From: Streptomyces parvus
GTDB lineage: Bacteria; Actinomycetota; Actinomycetes; Streptomycetales; Streptomycetaceae
Direction of reading: 5' to 3'
Assembly (NCBI RefSeq): GCF_032121415.1
Contig: NZ_CP135079.1
Span: 1,302,001 to 1,366,000 of the forward strand
Length of the DNA: 64,000 nt
Positions 16,014-23,990 of the stretch are shown piece by piece. Each line of letters starts with the position of its first letter. Within the stretch, counting starts at the first letter, position 1. The notes beneath the pieces were generated by a model that ran no database searches, had not been told where the DNA came from, and saw only the letters and a list, made by a program, of their open reading frames with translations. Both the position numbers and the translations under genes were made by a program.

Positions 16014-16895
16014 ATGACCGCCACCGCACCGCGCCCCTTCGGCCGCACGCTCTGCGCCATGATCACGCCCTTCACCACCGCCGGGGCCCTGGACCCGGAC
16101 GCAGCCCGCGCGCACGCCGCGCGCCTGGTGGCCGGGGGCTGCGACGGGATCGTCCTCAGCGGCACCACGGGCGAGTCCCCCACCACGACGGACGCCGAGA
16201 AGTCCGCCCTGCTGCGGGCCGTCCGCGCCGAGGTCGGCGAGGGGGTGCCGCTGCTCTCCGGCGTCGGAGGCCCGGACACCGCGACCACCCTGCGCCTGGC
16301 CCGGCAGGCCGAGGAGGCGGGCGCGGACGGGCTGCTGGTGGTGAGCCCGTACTACAGCCGCCCGCCGCAGGCCGCCGTCGAGGCGTACTTCCTGCGGGTG
16401 GCCGAGTCCACCGGTCTGCCGCTGATGCTGTACGACATCCCCGGCCGCACCGGCGTCCGGATCGAGCCGGAGACCCTGCTGCGGCTGGCGGAGCACCCGC
16501 GGGTGGTGGCGGTGAAGGACTGCTCCTTGGACCTGCTCGGCGCGACGAAGGTGCTGGCCCGCACCTCGCTCGCGTACTACTCGGGCTGCGAGGAGCTGAA
16601 CCTTCCGCTGTACGCGGTGGGCGGCGCGGGCTATGTCAGTACGGTCGCGAACGTGGCCCCGCGCCGGATGCGGGCACCGCTGGACGCGTTCGACGCGGGC
16701 CGCACCGACGAGGCGGCCCGGCTCAACGGGCTCACGATGCGGCTGACCGAGCTGATGATGGCGAGCGGGCTGCCCGGGACCGTCACCGCGAAGGCGCTTC
16801 TGGACGCCGGCCCGGTCCGGGAACCGCTGCAGCCCGCCGGGCGCGAGGCGACCGACGGGCTGCGGCAGGCGTACGAGGAGCTCCTCGCGGCCTGA
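16014..16895 (+). CDS. dapA: 4-hydroxy-tetrahydrodipicolinate synthase
   Basis: 293 residues of the DHDPS family, condensing pyruvate with aspartate semialdehyde in lysine/DAP synthesis. Motifs: the substrate loop SGTTGESPTTTDAEK near residue 49, LMLYDIPGRTGV with the catalytic Tyr near 140, and VVAVKDCSLD carrying the Schiff-base Lys near 168. It is convergent with dapD across only 14 bp. A second chromosomal dapA elsewhere is common in Streptomyces, so this copy may not be the only one. The paralogue at 9327 has different substrate motifs. Confidence 0.9.
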   Translation: MTATAPRPFGRTLCAMITPFTTAGALDPDAARAHAARLVAGGCDGIVLSGTTGESPTTTDAEKSALLRAVRAEVGEGVPLLSGVGGPDTATTLRLARQAEEAGADGLLVVSPYYSRPPQAAVEAYFLRVAESTGLPLMLYDIPGRTGVRIEPETLLRLAEHPRVVAVKDCSLDLLGATKVLARTSLAYYSGCEELNLPLYAVGGAGYVSTVANVAPRRMRAPLDAFDAGRTDEAARLNGLTMRLTELMMASGLPGTVTAKALLDAGPVREPLQPAGREATDGLRQAYEELLAA

Positions 16896-16909
16896 GAAGG
16901 GCGAACGGG

Positions 16910-17908
16910 TCAGTTGTGGGCGTGCAGGACCTCGTTCAGGCCGCCCCAGACCGCGTTGTTCGGGCGGGCCTCGACGGTGCCGGTGACCGAGTTGCGGCGG
17001 AAGAGGATGTTCGAGGCGCCGGACAGCTCGCGGGCCTTGACGACCTGGCCGTCCGGCAGCGTGACGCGCGTACCGGCGGTGACGTACAGACCGGCCTCGA
17101 CGACGCACTCGTCGCCCAGCGCGATGCCGACGCCCGCCTCCGCGCCGACCAGGCAGCGCTCACCGATGATGATGCGCTCCTTGCCGCCGCCGGACAGGGT
17201 CCCCATGGTGGAAGCGCCACCGCCGATGTCGGAGCCGTCGCCGACGACGACGCCCGCGGAGATCCGGCCCTCGACCATGGAGGTGCCGAGGGTGCCCGCG
17301 TTGAAGTTGACGAAGCCCTCGTGCATGACGGTGGTCCCGGCGGCGAGGTGCGCGCCGAGCCGGACGCGGTCGGCGTCGGCGATGCGGACGCCCTGGGGCG
17401 CCACGTAGTCCGTCATGCGGGGGAACTTGTCGACCGAGGTGACCTGGAGGTGCAGGCCTTCGGCGCGGGCGTTGAGCCGCACGCGCTCCAGGTCGTCGAC
17501 GGCGACCGGGCCGAGCGAGGTCCAGGCGACGTTGGCGAGCAGCCCGAAGAGGCCGTCGAGGTTCTGGCCGTGCGGCTGGACGAGCCGGTGCGAGAGCAGG
17601 TGCAGGCGCAGGTAGGCGTCGTGCGCGTCGAGCGGCTTGTCGTCGAGCGAGGAGATGACCGTGGACACGGCGACGATCTCGACGCCGCGCCGGGCGTCCA
17701 CGCCGATCGCCTTGGCCGCGCCCTCGCCGAGCCGGTTGACGGCCTCGTCCGGGGTGAGCCGCTGCGTACCGGCCGGGCCGGGTTCGGAGGTCAGCTCGGG
17801 GGCGGGGAACCAGGTGTCGAGGACGGTGCCGTCACCGGCGACGGTGGCGAGGCCGGCGGCGACGGCGCCGGTGGTGCGGGCAGAACCCTGGGAAGTCGTG
17901 TCGGTCAT
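16910..17908 (-). CDS. dapD: Tetrahydrodipicolinate N-succinyltransferase
   Basis: 332 residues of the actinobacterial-length DapD. An N-terminal domain precedes a left-handed beta-helix with hexapeptide repeats ([60 protein letters not shown]). It uses succinyl-CoA to acylate tetrahydrodipicolinate in the succinylase branch toward meso-DAP, following the DapA step encoded convergently. The ATG at 17908 begins [16 protein letters not shown] longer open frame upstream lacks coding character. Confidence 0.93.
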   Translation of the reverse strand: MTDTTSQGSARTTGAVAAGLATVAGDGTVLDTWFPAPELTSEPGPAGTQRLTPDEAVNRLGEGAAKAIGVDARRGVEIVAVSTVISSLDDKPLDAHDAYLRLHLLSHRLVQPHGQNLDGLFGLLANVAWTSLGPVAVDDLERVRLNARAEGLHLQVTSVDKFPRMTDYVAPQGVRIADADRVRLGAHLAAGTTVMHEGFVNFNAGTLGTSMVEGRISAGVVVGDGSDIGGGASTMGTLSGGGKERIIIGERCLVGAEAGVGIALGDECVVEAGLYVTAGTRVTLPDGQVVKARELSGASNILFRRNSVTGTVEARPNNAVWGGLNEVLHAHN

Positions 17909-18163
17909 GAACAGCAACCTAACCGGCCGGGGCCCGCTCGGGCGAACCGGTCTCAGCGTGCGGCTCCTTTCCCGCCGCCCGTACCCGCTCCCCGGCCCGG
18001 GCAGCCGCCGCGCCGCCAGCACCGCTCCCCCGCGGCCGCCGCGAGCAGGGCGGATACCGGCCGGAGCAGCCCGGGGGCCGCCGCGTACAGGGCGGCCCCG
18101 GGCGGCGGGGCGAGCACCTGCCGCGGGGCACGCCCGCACCGGGGATCAGGACGGCGTAGCCAG

Positions 18164-18490
18164 ATGCCTCAGCGCACCAGCCTTGCCGACGCCGGCTGCT
18201 CGATCGCCCAGGCGCTCGACGTCGTGGGCGACTGGTGGACGCTGCTGATCGTGCGGGACACCGCGCGCGGTGTGCACCGGTTCGACGCGCTCCAGCGGGA
18301 GCTGGGGCTCTCGCGCAAGGTGCTGACCGAGCGGCTGCGGCTGCTGATCGAGGCCGGCGTGCTGACGCGGGAGCCGTACCAGGACCGCCCCGTCCGGTAA
18401 GAGCACCGCCTCACCCCGCGCGGCCGGGCCCTGCTGCCCGTGCTGATCGCGCAGGAAGCGCTGGAAGCGGTGCGCCGCAGGGAGGACTGA
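18164..18490 (+). pseudogene. HxlR-type winged-helix regulator broken by an in-frame stop
   Basis: From the ATG at 18164 the frame gives a typical HxlR start (CSIAQALDVVGDWWTLLIVRD, then LSRKVLTERLRLLIEAGVL) and stops at TAA 18398-18400 after 78 codons. The same frame resumes with EHRLTPRGRALLPVLIA to a TGA at 18488. In relatives the site of the stop is normally Tyr in a YxLTxxG strand, so TAC to TAA is the likely change. The C-terminus after LLPVLIA is also short and atypical (QEALEAVRRRED). A truncated wing means DNA binding is probably lost. A sequencing error could explain the stop but not the degenerate tail. Confidence 0.75.
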
Positions 18491-18579
18491 CCGGGGGCCT
18501 CACTCCTGGTCAGGCGTCGCCGCCCACCGAGGAGAACCGAGCCGGGCCGGGCCGGGGGCGCGCGGACCCCGAGCGCGGG

Positions 18580-19152
18580 TCAGGCCTCGCCGCCCGCGAC
18601 GATCCGCTCCAGCATCACGCGGGTGTACGGCGCGTCGAACGTGCCCCCGGTCAGCAGGACCTGGAGGCAGAGGCCGTCCATCAGCGCGACGAGGGCCCGC
18701 GCGGTCTCCGGATCGGTGCGCCGGGACAGCAGCGCGACGGCCTCCTCGGTCCACTCGGCGGCGACGGGGCGCAGCGCGGGGCGGCGCAGGGCCGCGAGAT
18801 ACAGCTCGTACTCCAGCTCGATCGCTCCGCGTTCGCCCGCGAACCACCCGTCGAGCAGCCGGGTCAGCTCCTCCGCGAGGTCCGCCTCCGCCCCACTCCG
18901 CTCGCCGTCCCCCTCCTCGCCGAAGAGGCCGCTGGAGCGCAGCGCCTGGACGAAGTTCTCGTTGCAGCGGCGCAGGGCGGCGACGAGGAGTTCGTCGAGC
19001 GAGGCGAAGTGGTACGTGGTCGAGCCGAGCGGCACATCGGCCTCGGCGGCCACGGTGCGGTGGCTGAGCCCGGCTATGCCGTCGGCCGCGATCACCGTCA
19101 GCGCCGCGTCGATGATCCGCGTCCGCCGCCCGGGGTCGTACCGGCGGGCCAT
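18580..19152 (-). CDS. TetR-family transcriptional regulator
   Basis: 190 residues. The N-terminal helix-turn-helix (IAGLSHRTVAAEADVPLGST, about 26-45, followed by TYHFASLDELLVAALRR) is classic TetR, and the C-terminal ligand domain is variable. The start codon overlaps the stop of the SMR efflux gene by one base (TGATG), so it is co-transcribed with and probably represses that exporter. Two GTAC-N4-GTAC elements upstream of the pair are candidate operators. The ligand is probably an SMR substrate. Confidence 0.9.
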   Translation of the reverse strand: MARRYDPGRRTRIIDAALTVIAADGIAGLSHRTVAAEADVPLGSTTYHFASLDELLVAALRRCNENFVQALRSSGLFGEEGDGERSGAEADLAEELTRLLDGWFAGERGAIELEYELYLAALRRPALRPVAAEWTEEAVALLSRRTDPETARALVALMDGLCLQVLLTGGTFDAPYTRVMLERIVAGGEA

Positions 19153-19478
19153 CAGTGGGCCCCTCCCAGGTTCAGGACGACGACGCCGGCGACGATCAGG
19201 GCGATGCCCGCGATCTTGACCAGGCTGCTGGACTCCCCGAGGAACAGGACGCCGATGAGAGCGACGGCCGCGGTGCCGACGCCGGCCCAGATGGCGTACG
19301 CGGTGCCCACGGAGAGGGTCTTGAGGGTCTGGGCGAGCAGGGTGAAGGCGATCAGATAGCCCACCGCGGTGCCGATCGAGGGCCAGAGCCGAGTGAAGCC
19401 CTCGCTGTACTTCATGGCCGTCGTCCCGGCCACCTCCGCCGCGATGGCGCCGGCGAGCAGTCCGTATGCGTATCCCAT
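19152..19478 (-). CDS. SMR-family multidrug efflux protein
   Basis: 108 residues with four transmembrane helices. Helix 1 carries the essential glutamate in AIAAEVAGTTAMKYSEGF, and helices 2-4 include AVGYLIAFTLLAQTL and AYAIWAGVGTAAVAL. The W-A-G segment and helix-1 Glu fit QacC/EmrE-type exporters or guanidinium exporters (Gdx/SugE-like). It acts as a proton-coupled dimer in the membrane. The ATG at 19478 begins MGYAYGLLAG. A GTG 6 codons upstream would overlap the operator. First gene of a two-gene operon with tetR. Confidence 0.88.
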   Translation of the reverse strand: MGYAYGLLAGAIAAEVAGTTAMKYSEGFTRLWPSIGTAVGYLIAFTLLAQTLKTLSVGTAYAIWAGVGTAAVALIGVLFLGESSSLVKIAGIALIVAGVVVLNLGGAH

Positions 19479-19480
19479 GC

Positions 19481-19514
19481 GTACGACTGTACCCAACGTT
19501 GCGTACGGCCGTAC
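19481..19514 (-). promoter_or_regulatory. Candidate tandem TetR operator upstream of the SMR-tetR operon
   Basis: GTACGACTGTAC (19481-19492) and the perfect palindrome GTACGGCCGTAC (19503-19514) share the form GTAC-N4-GTAC and are centred 22 bp apart, two helical turns. The nearer site abuts the SMR start codon (19478). Local autoregulation by the TetR protein is the natural reading. Confidence 0.65.
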
Positions 19515-19600
19515 ATATCATCGGTCCGCGTGGGGGGCGTTACGGTGTGCCGACAAACGAACGGCCCGGCCGACCGGGCCGATGACTCGACGGAGACGCA

Positions 19601-20755
19601 GTGGCGCAGGATGCAGGGTGGGGCGGTGGCCCGTACGGGGGCGCACCTCACGGTGGGGGGCCCTTCCACGGGGGCGCGCAGGGTCCGGGCGGCGGCTGGC
19701 ACGGCGGATGGGCCGCACCGCCCAAGCCGGGGGTGATACCCCTGGCGCCGCTGAGGATCTCGGACATGCTCAGCGGCGCCTTCACGACGCTCGGGCGGTA
19801 CTGGAAGCCGCTGATCGGCATGGCGCTGACGCTGTTCGGCGCGGCGACGCTCGTGATGGCCGTCGCGCTGGTGGTGGCCGCCTCCGCCGTCGCGACCCAG
19901 TGGGACGAGCTGACGTCCGACTCCCCGGGGTCTCCGGACGCGGCGCAACTGGTCCCGCTGGGCGTCGCGTTCGGCGTGCTGATGATCATCGGCCTGATCA
20001 CCTACCTGCTGGCGTCGGCCGTGGTGCAGGCGGCGGTTCCCGTCGTCCTCCAGGAGGCCGTCCTGGGCCGGCCGATCCGCTTCGGAGAGGTCTGGAAGCG
20101 GGCGTGGGCGCGGGTCTGGTCGATCATCGGCACGGTGTTCCTGACCGGGCTGATCATGCTCGTCCCGACGGCGCTCTTCCTGGCCGGCTTCGCCGGACTG
20201 ATGATCTACACCATCTCGCTGGGCGACGAGGACGGCGTCATGCCGCTGATCGCGGTCGGCCTCATCGGCGCCCTGCTCATCGGCCCGTTCGCGATCTGGC
20301 TCTGGGTGCGGTTCTCCCTGGCCCCGACGGTGGTGGTCTTCGAGGGGCAGCGCCCGGTCGCTGCCCTGCGCCGCTCGGCCCAGCTGGTGCGCGGCACGTG
20401 GTGGCGGGTCTTCGGCGTCGGGCTGCTCGCCTACGTGCTCGCGTCCATGATCGGCTACATGATCCAGATGCCGTTCCAGATGGTCGGCATGGTCCCCGGC
20501 CTCTTCGAACCCGAGGACATGGGCACCGACCCGAGCGGCGGGGAGCTCATCGCCCTGTTCGGCGGTCTGATCCTGCTGTCGTTCATCAGCCAGCTGATCG
20601 CCCAGTTGTTCACCGCGATCTTCCCGCCGCTGGTGGTCGGCCTGCTCTACGTCGACCTCCGGATGCGTACGGAGAACCTGGGCCCGGTCCTGGCCGAGGC
20701 GGCCGGATCCACGCTGCCCGAGCAGTACGGCCCGCCGCCGCCCGCCCACGTATGA
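19601..20755 (+). CDS. Polytopic membrane protein with Gly-rich N-terminus
   Basis: 384 residues. A Gly/Pro/His-rich cytosolic start (GGGPYGGAPHGGGPFHGG) is followed by about six hydrophobic segments, e.g. PLIGMALTLFGAATLVMAV, VFLTGLIMLVPTALFLAG and GALLIGPFAIWLWVRFSLAP. The last carries the RFSLAPxVVVFEG motif and is followed by AALRRSAQLVRGTWWRVFG, features of a widespread actinobacterial membrane family distantly like the membrane domain of some glycerophosphodiesterases. Function unknown. GTG start behind ACGGAGACG. A very strong terminator follows, shared with the convergent suf operon. Confidence 0.82.
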   Translation: MAQDAGWGGGPYGGAPHGGGPFHGGAQGPGGGWHGGWAAPPKPGVIPLAPLRISDMLSGAFTTLGRYWKPLIGMALTLFGAATLVMAVALVVAASAVATQWDELTSDSPGSPDAAQLVPLGVAFGVLMIIGLITYLLASAVVQAAVPVVLQEAVLGRPIRFGEVWKRAWARVWSIIGTVFLTGLIMLVPTALFLAGFAGLMIYTISLGDEDGVMPLIAVGLIGALLIGPFAIWLWVRFSLAPTVVVFEGQRPVAALRRSAQLVRGTWWRVFGVGLLAYVLASMIGYMIQMPFQMVGMVPGLFEPEDMGTDPSGGELIALFGGLILLSFISQLIAQLFTAIFPPLVVGLLYVDLRMRTENLGPVLAEAAGSTLPEQYGPPPPAHV

Positions 20756-20770
20756 CGACCTGCCACAGGA

Positions 20771-20811
20771 AACGGCCGTGCCCGCCGGTCAATCCGGCGG
20801 GCACGGCCGTT
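20771..20811. terminator. Bidirectional terminator between the membrane protein gene and the suf operon
   Basis: A perfect 18-bp stem (20771-20788 with 20794-20811; arm AACGGCCGTGCCCGCCGG) around TCAAT. It separates convergent transcription units and is symmetric enough to serve both. Confidence 0.9.
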
Positions 20812-20834
20812 CACATGGTGCTCGCAGTACGGGA

Positions 20835-21173
20835 TCAGACGTTGAACCCCAGCGCGCGGAGCTGCTCGCGTCCGTCGTCGGTGATCTTGTCCGGGCCCCA
20901 CGGCGGCATCCAGACCCAGTTGATCCGGAGCTCGTTGACGATGCCGTCCGTGGCGGACTTCGCCTGGTCCTCGATGACGTCGGTCAGCGGGCAGGCCGCG
21001 GACGTCAGGGTCATGTCGAGGGTGGCGATGTTGGCGTCGTCGACGTGGATGCCGTAGATCAGGCCCAGGTTGACGACGTCGATGCCCAGCTCGGGGTCGA
21101 CGACGTCGTACAGCGCCTCGCGGACCTCCTCCTCGGAGGCCGGCTTCATGGTCGCGGTCTCGTTGTCGCTCAT
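20835..21173 (-). CDS. SufT-like DUF59 metal-sulfur cluster assembly factor
   Basis: 112 residues of the DUF59 (MIP18/PaaD-like) family: EALYDVVDPELGIDVVNLGLI near residue 19 and TSAACPLTD containing the conserved Cys. Such proteins assist Fe-S cluster maturation or transfer. It is the last gene of the suf operon and overlaps sufU by 4 bp (ATGA). The 9-residue start MSDNETATM is acidic and unconserved. Confidence 0.88.
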   Translation of the reverse strand: MSDNETATMKPASEEEVREALYDVVDPELGIDVVNLGLIYGIHVDDANIATLDMTLTSAACPLTDVIEDQAKSATDGIVNELRINWVWMPPWGPDKITDDGREQLRALGFNV

Positions 21174-21625
21174 GCGGTCTTCCCTTCGGACAGCGCCTTG
21201 GCCGTCGCGTCCTTCCACGCCATCCAGCTCAGCAGCGCGCACTTGACCCGGGCGGGGTACTTGGAGACGCCGGCGAACGCGACGGCGTCCTCCAGCACCT
21301 CCTCCATCGCGTCGTCCGGCTCCAGCTGGCCCTTGGACTGCATCAGCTCCAGGAAGGCGTCCTGGATCCTCTGCGCCTGGGACAGCTCCTTGCCGACGAG
21401 CAGCTCGTTCAGCACGGAGGCGGAGGCCTGGCTGATGGAGCAGCCCTGGCCCTCGTAGCTCACGTCGGCGATGGTCTCGCCGTCGTACTTCACGCGGAGC
21501 GTGATCTCGTCGCCGCACGTCGGGTTGACGTGGTGCACCTCGGCGTCGCCGTCCCGCAGGCCACGCCCGTGGGGGTGCTTGTAGTGGTCCAGGATCACTT
21601 CCTGGTACATGGAATCAAGCTTCAC
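21170..21625 (-). CDS. sufU: Fe-S cluster assembly protein SufU
   Basis: 151 residues of the NifU/IscU-like SufU family: YQEVILDHYKHPHGRG, then HVNPTCGDEITL, SYEGQGCSISQASAS and ARVKCALLSW provide the three Cys and the Asp that bind Zn or a transient cluster. In Gram-positive bacteria SufU is mainly the Zn-dependent sulfur acceptor and activator of SufS, encoded immediately upstream. GTG start at 21625, 10 bp after the sufS stop. Confidence 0.93.
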   Translation of the reverse strand: MKLDSMYQEVILDHYKHPHGRGLRDGDAEVHHVNPTCGDEITLRVKYDGETIADVSYEGQGCSISQASASVLNELLVGKELSQAQRIQDAFLELMQSKGQLEPDDAMEEVLEDAVAFAGVSKYPARVKCALLSWMAWKDATAKALSEGKTA

Positions 21626-21635
21626 CAGTCAGCCC

Positions 21636-22904
21636 TCAGCCGAAGAAGTTCCGGACGTGCTCCAGACCGTCCACCAGGGCGTCGACCTCGGCGGGCGTGG
21701 AGTACAGATAGAACGACGCTCGCGTCGTCGCGGGAATTCCGTACCGCAGGCAGACCGGGCGGGCGCAGTGGTGGCCGACCCGGACGGCGACGCCCTGCTC
21801 GTCGAGGACCTGGCCCACATCGTGCGGGTGGATGTCGCCGAGCGTGAAGGAGATCGCCGCACCGCGGTCCTCGGCCGTCGCCGGACCGATGATCCGCAGG
21901 TCGGGGACGCCCAGGAGGCGCTTCACCGCGTACTCGGTGATCGCCTTCTCGTGCTGGTGGATCCGCTCCATGCCGATCGAGGTGAGGTAGTCCACGGCCG
22001 CGCCGAGGCCGACGGCCTGGGCGATCGGCGGCGTACCGGCCTCGAACTTGTGCGGAGCGGGGGCGTACGTCGACGAGTGCATCGACACGGTCTCGATCAT
22101 CTCGCCTCCGCCGAGGAACGGAGGCAGGTCCTCCAGGAGCTCCTGCCGTCCCCACAGCACCCCGATGCCGGTCGGGCCGACCATCTTGTGGCCGGTGAAG
22201 GCCACGAAGTCCGCCTGGAGCGCCTGCACGTCGAGCACCATGTGCGGGGCCGCCTGCGAGGCGTCGATGCAGACCAGCGCGCCGACCTGCTGGGCGCGGC
22301 GGATGATCTGCTCGACCGGGTTGACCGTGCCCAGGATGTTGGAGACCAGCGTGAAGGAGACGATCTTCGTCTTCTCGGTGATGATCTCGTCGATGTTCGA
22401 CAGGTCGAGGCGGCCGTCGTCGGTGATGCCGAACCACTTCAGCTTCGCGCCGGTGCGCTGCGCGAGCAGCTGCCACGGCACGATGTTGGAGTGGTGCTCC
22501 ATCTCCGTGGTGACGATCTCCGTGTCGCGGTCCACCCGATAGGGCTCGTCCGCCCAGCCGAGCATGTTCGCCACGAGGTTCAGCGACTCCGAGGCGTTCT
22601 TCGTGAAGATCACCTCGTCACGGCTGGGTGCGTTGATGAAGGCGGCGACCTTGTCGCGGGCGCCCTCGTACAGCGCGGTGGCCTCCTCGGCGATCGTGTA
22701 GACGCCGCGGTGCACGTTCGCGTTGTGGCGCTCGTAGTACGCGTTGAGCGCGTCGAGGACCTGGCGCGGCTTCTGCGAGGTCGCCGCGGAGTCCAGGTAA
22801 ACGATCTTCTTGCCGTCGTGGACCGTGCGGTCCAGGATCGGGAAGTCCTTGCGGATCGCCTCGGTGTCGAGGAGGCCGGAGAGCCCCTGTCGGGCGTCAG
22901 TCAC
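21636..22904 (-). CDS. sufS: Cysteine desulfurase SufS
   Basis: 422-residue class-V aminotransferase-fold, PLP-dependent desulfurase. VYLDSAATSQKP is at the N-terminus, the PLP-lysine segment FTGHKMVGPTGIG near residue 235, and VRVGHHCARPVC carries the catalytic persulfide Cys near 370. It takes sulfur from cysteine and passes it to SufU. The GTG start overlaps the sufC stop by 4 bp (GTGA). Confidence 0.95.
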   Translation of the reverse strand: MTDARQGLSGLLDTEAIRKDFPILDRTVHDGKKIVYLDSAATSQKPRQVLDALNAYYERHNANVHRGVYTIAEEATALYEGARDKVAAFINAPSRDEVIFTKNASESLNLVANMLGWADEPYRVDRDTEIVTTEMEHHSNIVPWQLLAQRTGAKLKWFGITDDGRLDLSNIDEIITEKTKIVSFTLVSNILGTVNPVEQIIRRAQQVGALVCIDASQAAPHMVLDVQALQADFVAFTGHKMVGPTGIGVLWGRQELLEDLPPFLGGGEMIETVSMHSSTYAPAPHKFEAGTPPIAQAVGLGAAVDYLTSIGMERIHQHEKAITEYAVKRLLGVPDLRIIGPATAEDRGAAISFTLGDIHPHDVGQVLDEQGVAVRVGHHCARPVCLRYGIPATTRASFYLYSTPAEVDALVDGLEHVRNFFG

Positions 22905-23665
22905 GCGGAAGCGCCACCCTTCGTGTAGGCCTCGTAGCCCTCGTTCTCCAGCTGGTCGGCCAGCTCGGCGCCGCCGGAGGCCGCGATCCGGCCGTTGGCG
23001 AAGACGTGCACGAAGTCGGGCTGGATGTACTTCAGGATGCGGGTGTAGTGCGTGATCAGCAGGGTGCCGACCTCGCCGGAGGCGCGGACCCGGTTGACGC
23101 CCTCGGAGACGGTCTTGAGCGCGTCGACGTCCAGGCCGGAGTCGGTCTCGTCCAGGACGGCGATCTTCGGCTTGAGGAGCTCCAGCTGAAGGATCTCGTG
23201 GCGCTTCTTCTCACCGCCGGAGAAGCCCTCGTTGACGTTGCGCTCGGCGAAGGCCGGGTCCATCTGGAGCTCGGCCATCGTCTCCTTGACCTCCTTGACC
23301 CACGTACGCAGCTTGGGGGCCTCGCCGCGGATGGCGGTGGCGGAGGTGCGCAGGAAGTTGGAGACCGAGACACCGGGGATCTCGACCGGGTACTGCATGG
23401 CGAGGAACAGGCCGGCGCGGGCCCGCTCGTCGACGGACATCTCCAGGACGTCCTCGCCGTCCAGGGTGACCGAACCGCCGGTGATCGTGTACTTGGGGTG
23501 ACCCGCGAGCGAGTACGCGAGGGTGGACTTGCCGGACCCGTTGGGGCCCATGATGGCGTGGGTCTCGCCCTGCTTCACGGTCAGGTCGACGCCCTTGAGG
23601 ATCTCCTTCGTGGCGTTGTCGGCCTCGACGGTGACGTGCAGGTCGCGGATTTCAAGCGTTGCCAT
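22901..23665 (-). CDS. sufC: Fe-S assembly ATPase SufC
   Basis: 254-residue ABC-type ATPase of the SufBCD scaffold. Walker A is MGPNGSGKST near residue 38, the signature FSGGEKKRHEILQ near 145, and Walker B plus D-loop KIAVLDETDSGLDVDAL near 163. It lacks a membrane partner, since it drives conformational change in SufBD. It lies 7 bp after the Rieske gene in one operon. Confidence 0.96.
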   Translation of the reverse strand: MATLEIRDLHVTVEADNATKEILKGVDLTVKQGETHAIMGPNGSGKSTLAYSLAGHPKYTITGGSVTLDGEDVLEMSVDERARAGLFLAMQYPVEIPGVSVSNFLRTSATAIRGEAPKLRTWVKEVKETMAELQMDPAFAERNVNEGFSGGEKKRHEILQLELLKPKIAVLDETDSGLDVDALKTVSEGVNRVRASGEVGTLLITHYTRILKYIQPDFVHVFANGRIAASGGAELADQLENEGYEAYTKGGASA

Positions 23666-23672
23666 GGGTGAC

Positions 23673-23990
23673 TCAGGACTCCTGGGTGACGGAGACGAGC
23701 ACATCGTCCCCTTCGATCTTTACGGGGTATACGGGGACGGGGCGCGTCGCGGGAAGGCCGGACGGCTTGCCGGTGCGGAGGTCGAACGCGGATCCGTGCA
23801 GCCAGCACTCGATCGCGCAGTCCTCCACCTCGCCCTCCGAGAGGGAGACGTTCGCGTGCGAGCAGATGTCGTTGATCGCGAACACCTCGCCCCCGGTGCG
23901 GACGACGGAGACGGGTGTGCCGTCGAGCTCCACCCGCTTGGGGGTGTCGTCCTCCAGCTCACTCAGCGCACAGGCTTTGACGAAGGACAT
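23673..23990 (-). CDS. Rieske [2Fe-2S] ferredoxin in the suf operon
   Basis: 105 residues, a soluble Rieske domain: CSHANVSLSEG (Cys-x-His) near residue 43 and CWLHGSAFD (Cys-x2-His) near 62, resembling the ferredoxin subunits of non-heme iron dioxygenases. Its place between sufD and sufC is typical of actinobacteria and suggests an electron donor or accessory in cluster assembly, not ring hydroxylation. No dioxygenase subunit lies nearby. The start overlaps the sufD stop by one base. Confidence 0.92.
   Translation of the reverse strand: MSFVKACALSELEDDTPKRVELDGTPVSVVRTGGEVFAINDICSHANVSLSEGEVEDCAIECWLHGSAFDLRTGKPSGLPATRPVPVYPVKIEGDDVLVSVTQES

Noticed and set aside
18491..18579. Extension of the HxlR gene into the next intergenic region
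   Set aside because: The frame ends at TGA 18488-18490, and no other frame in this stretch continues the HxlR fold.
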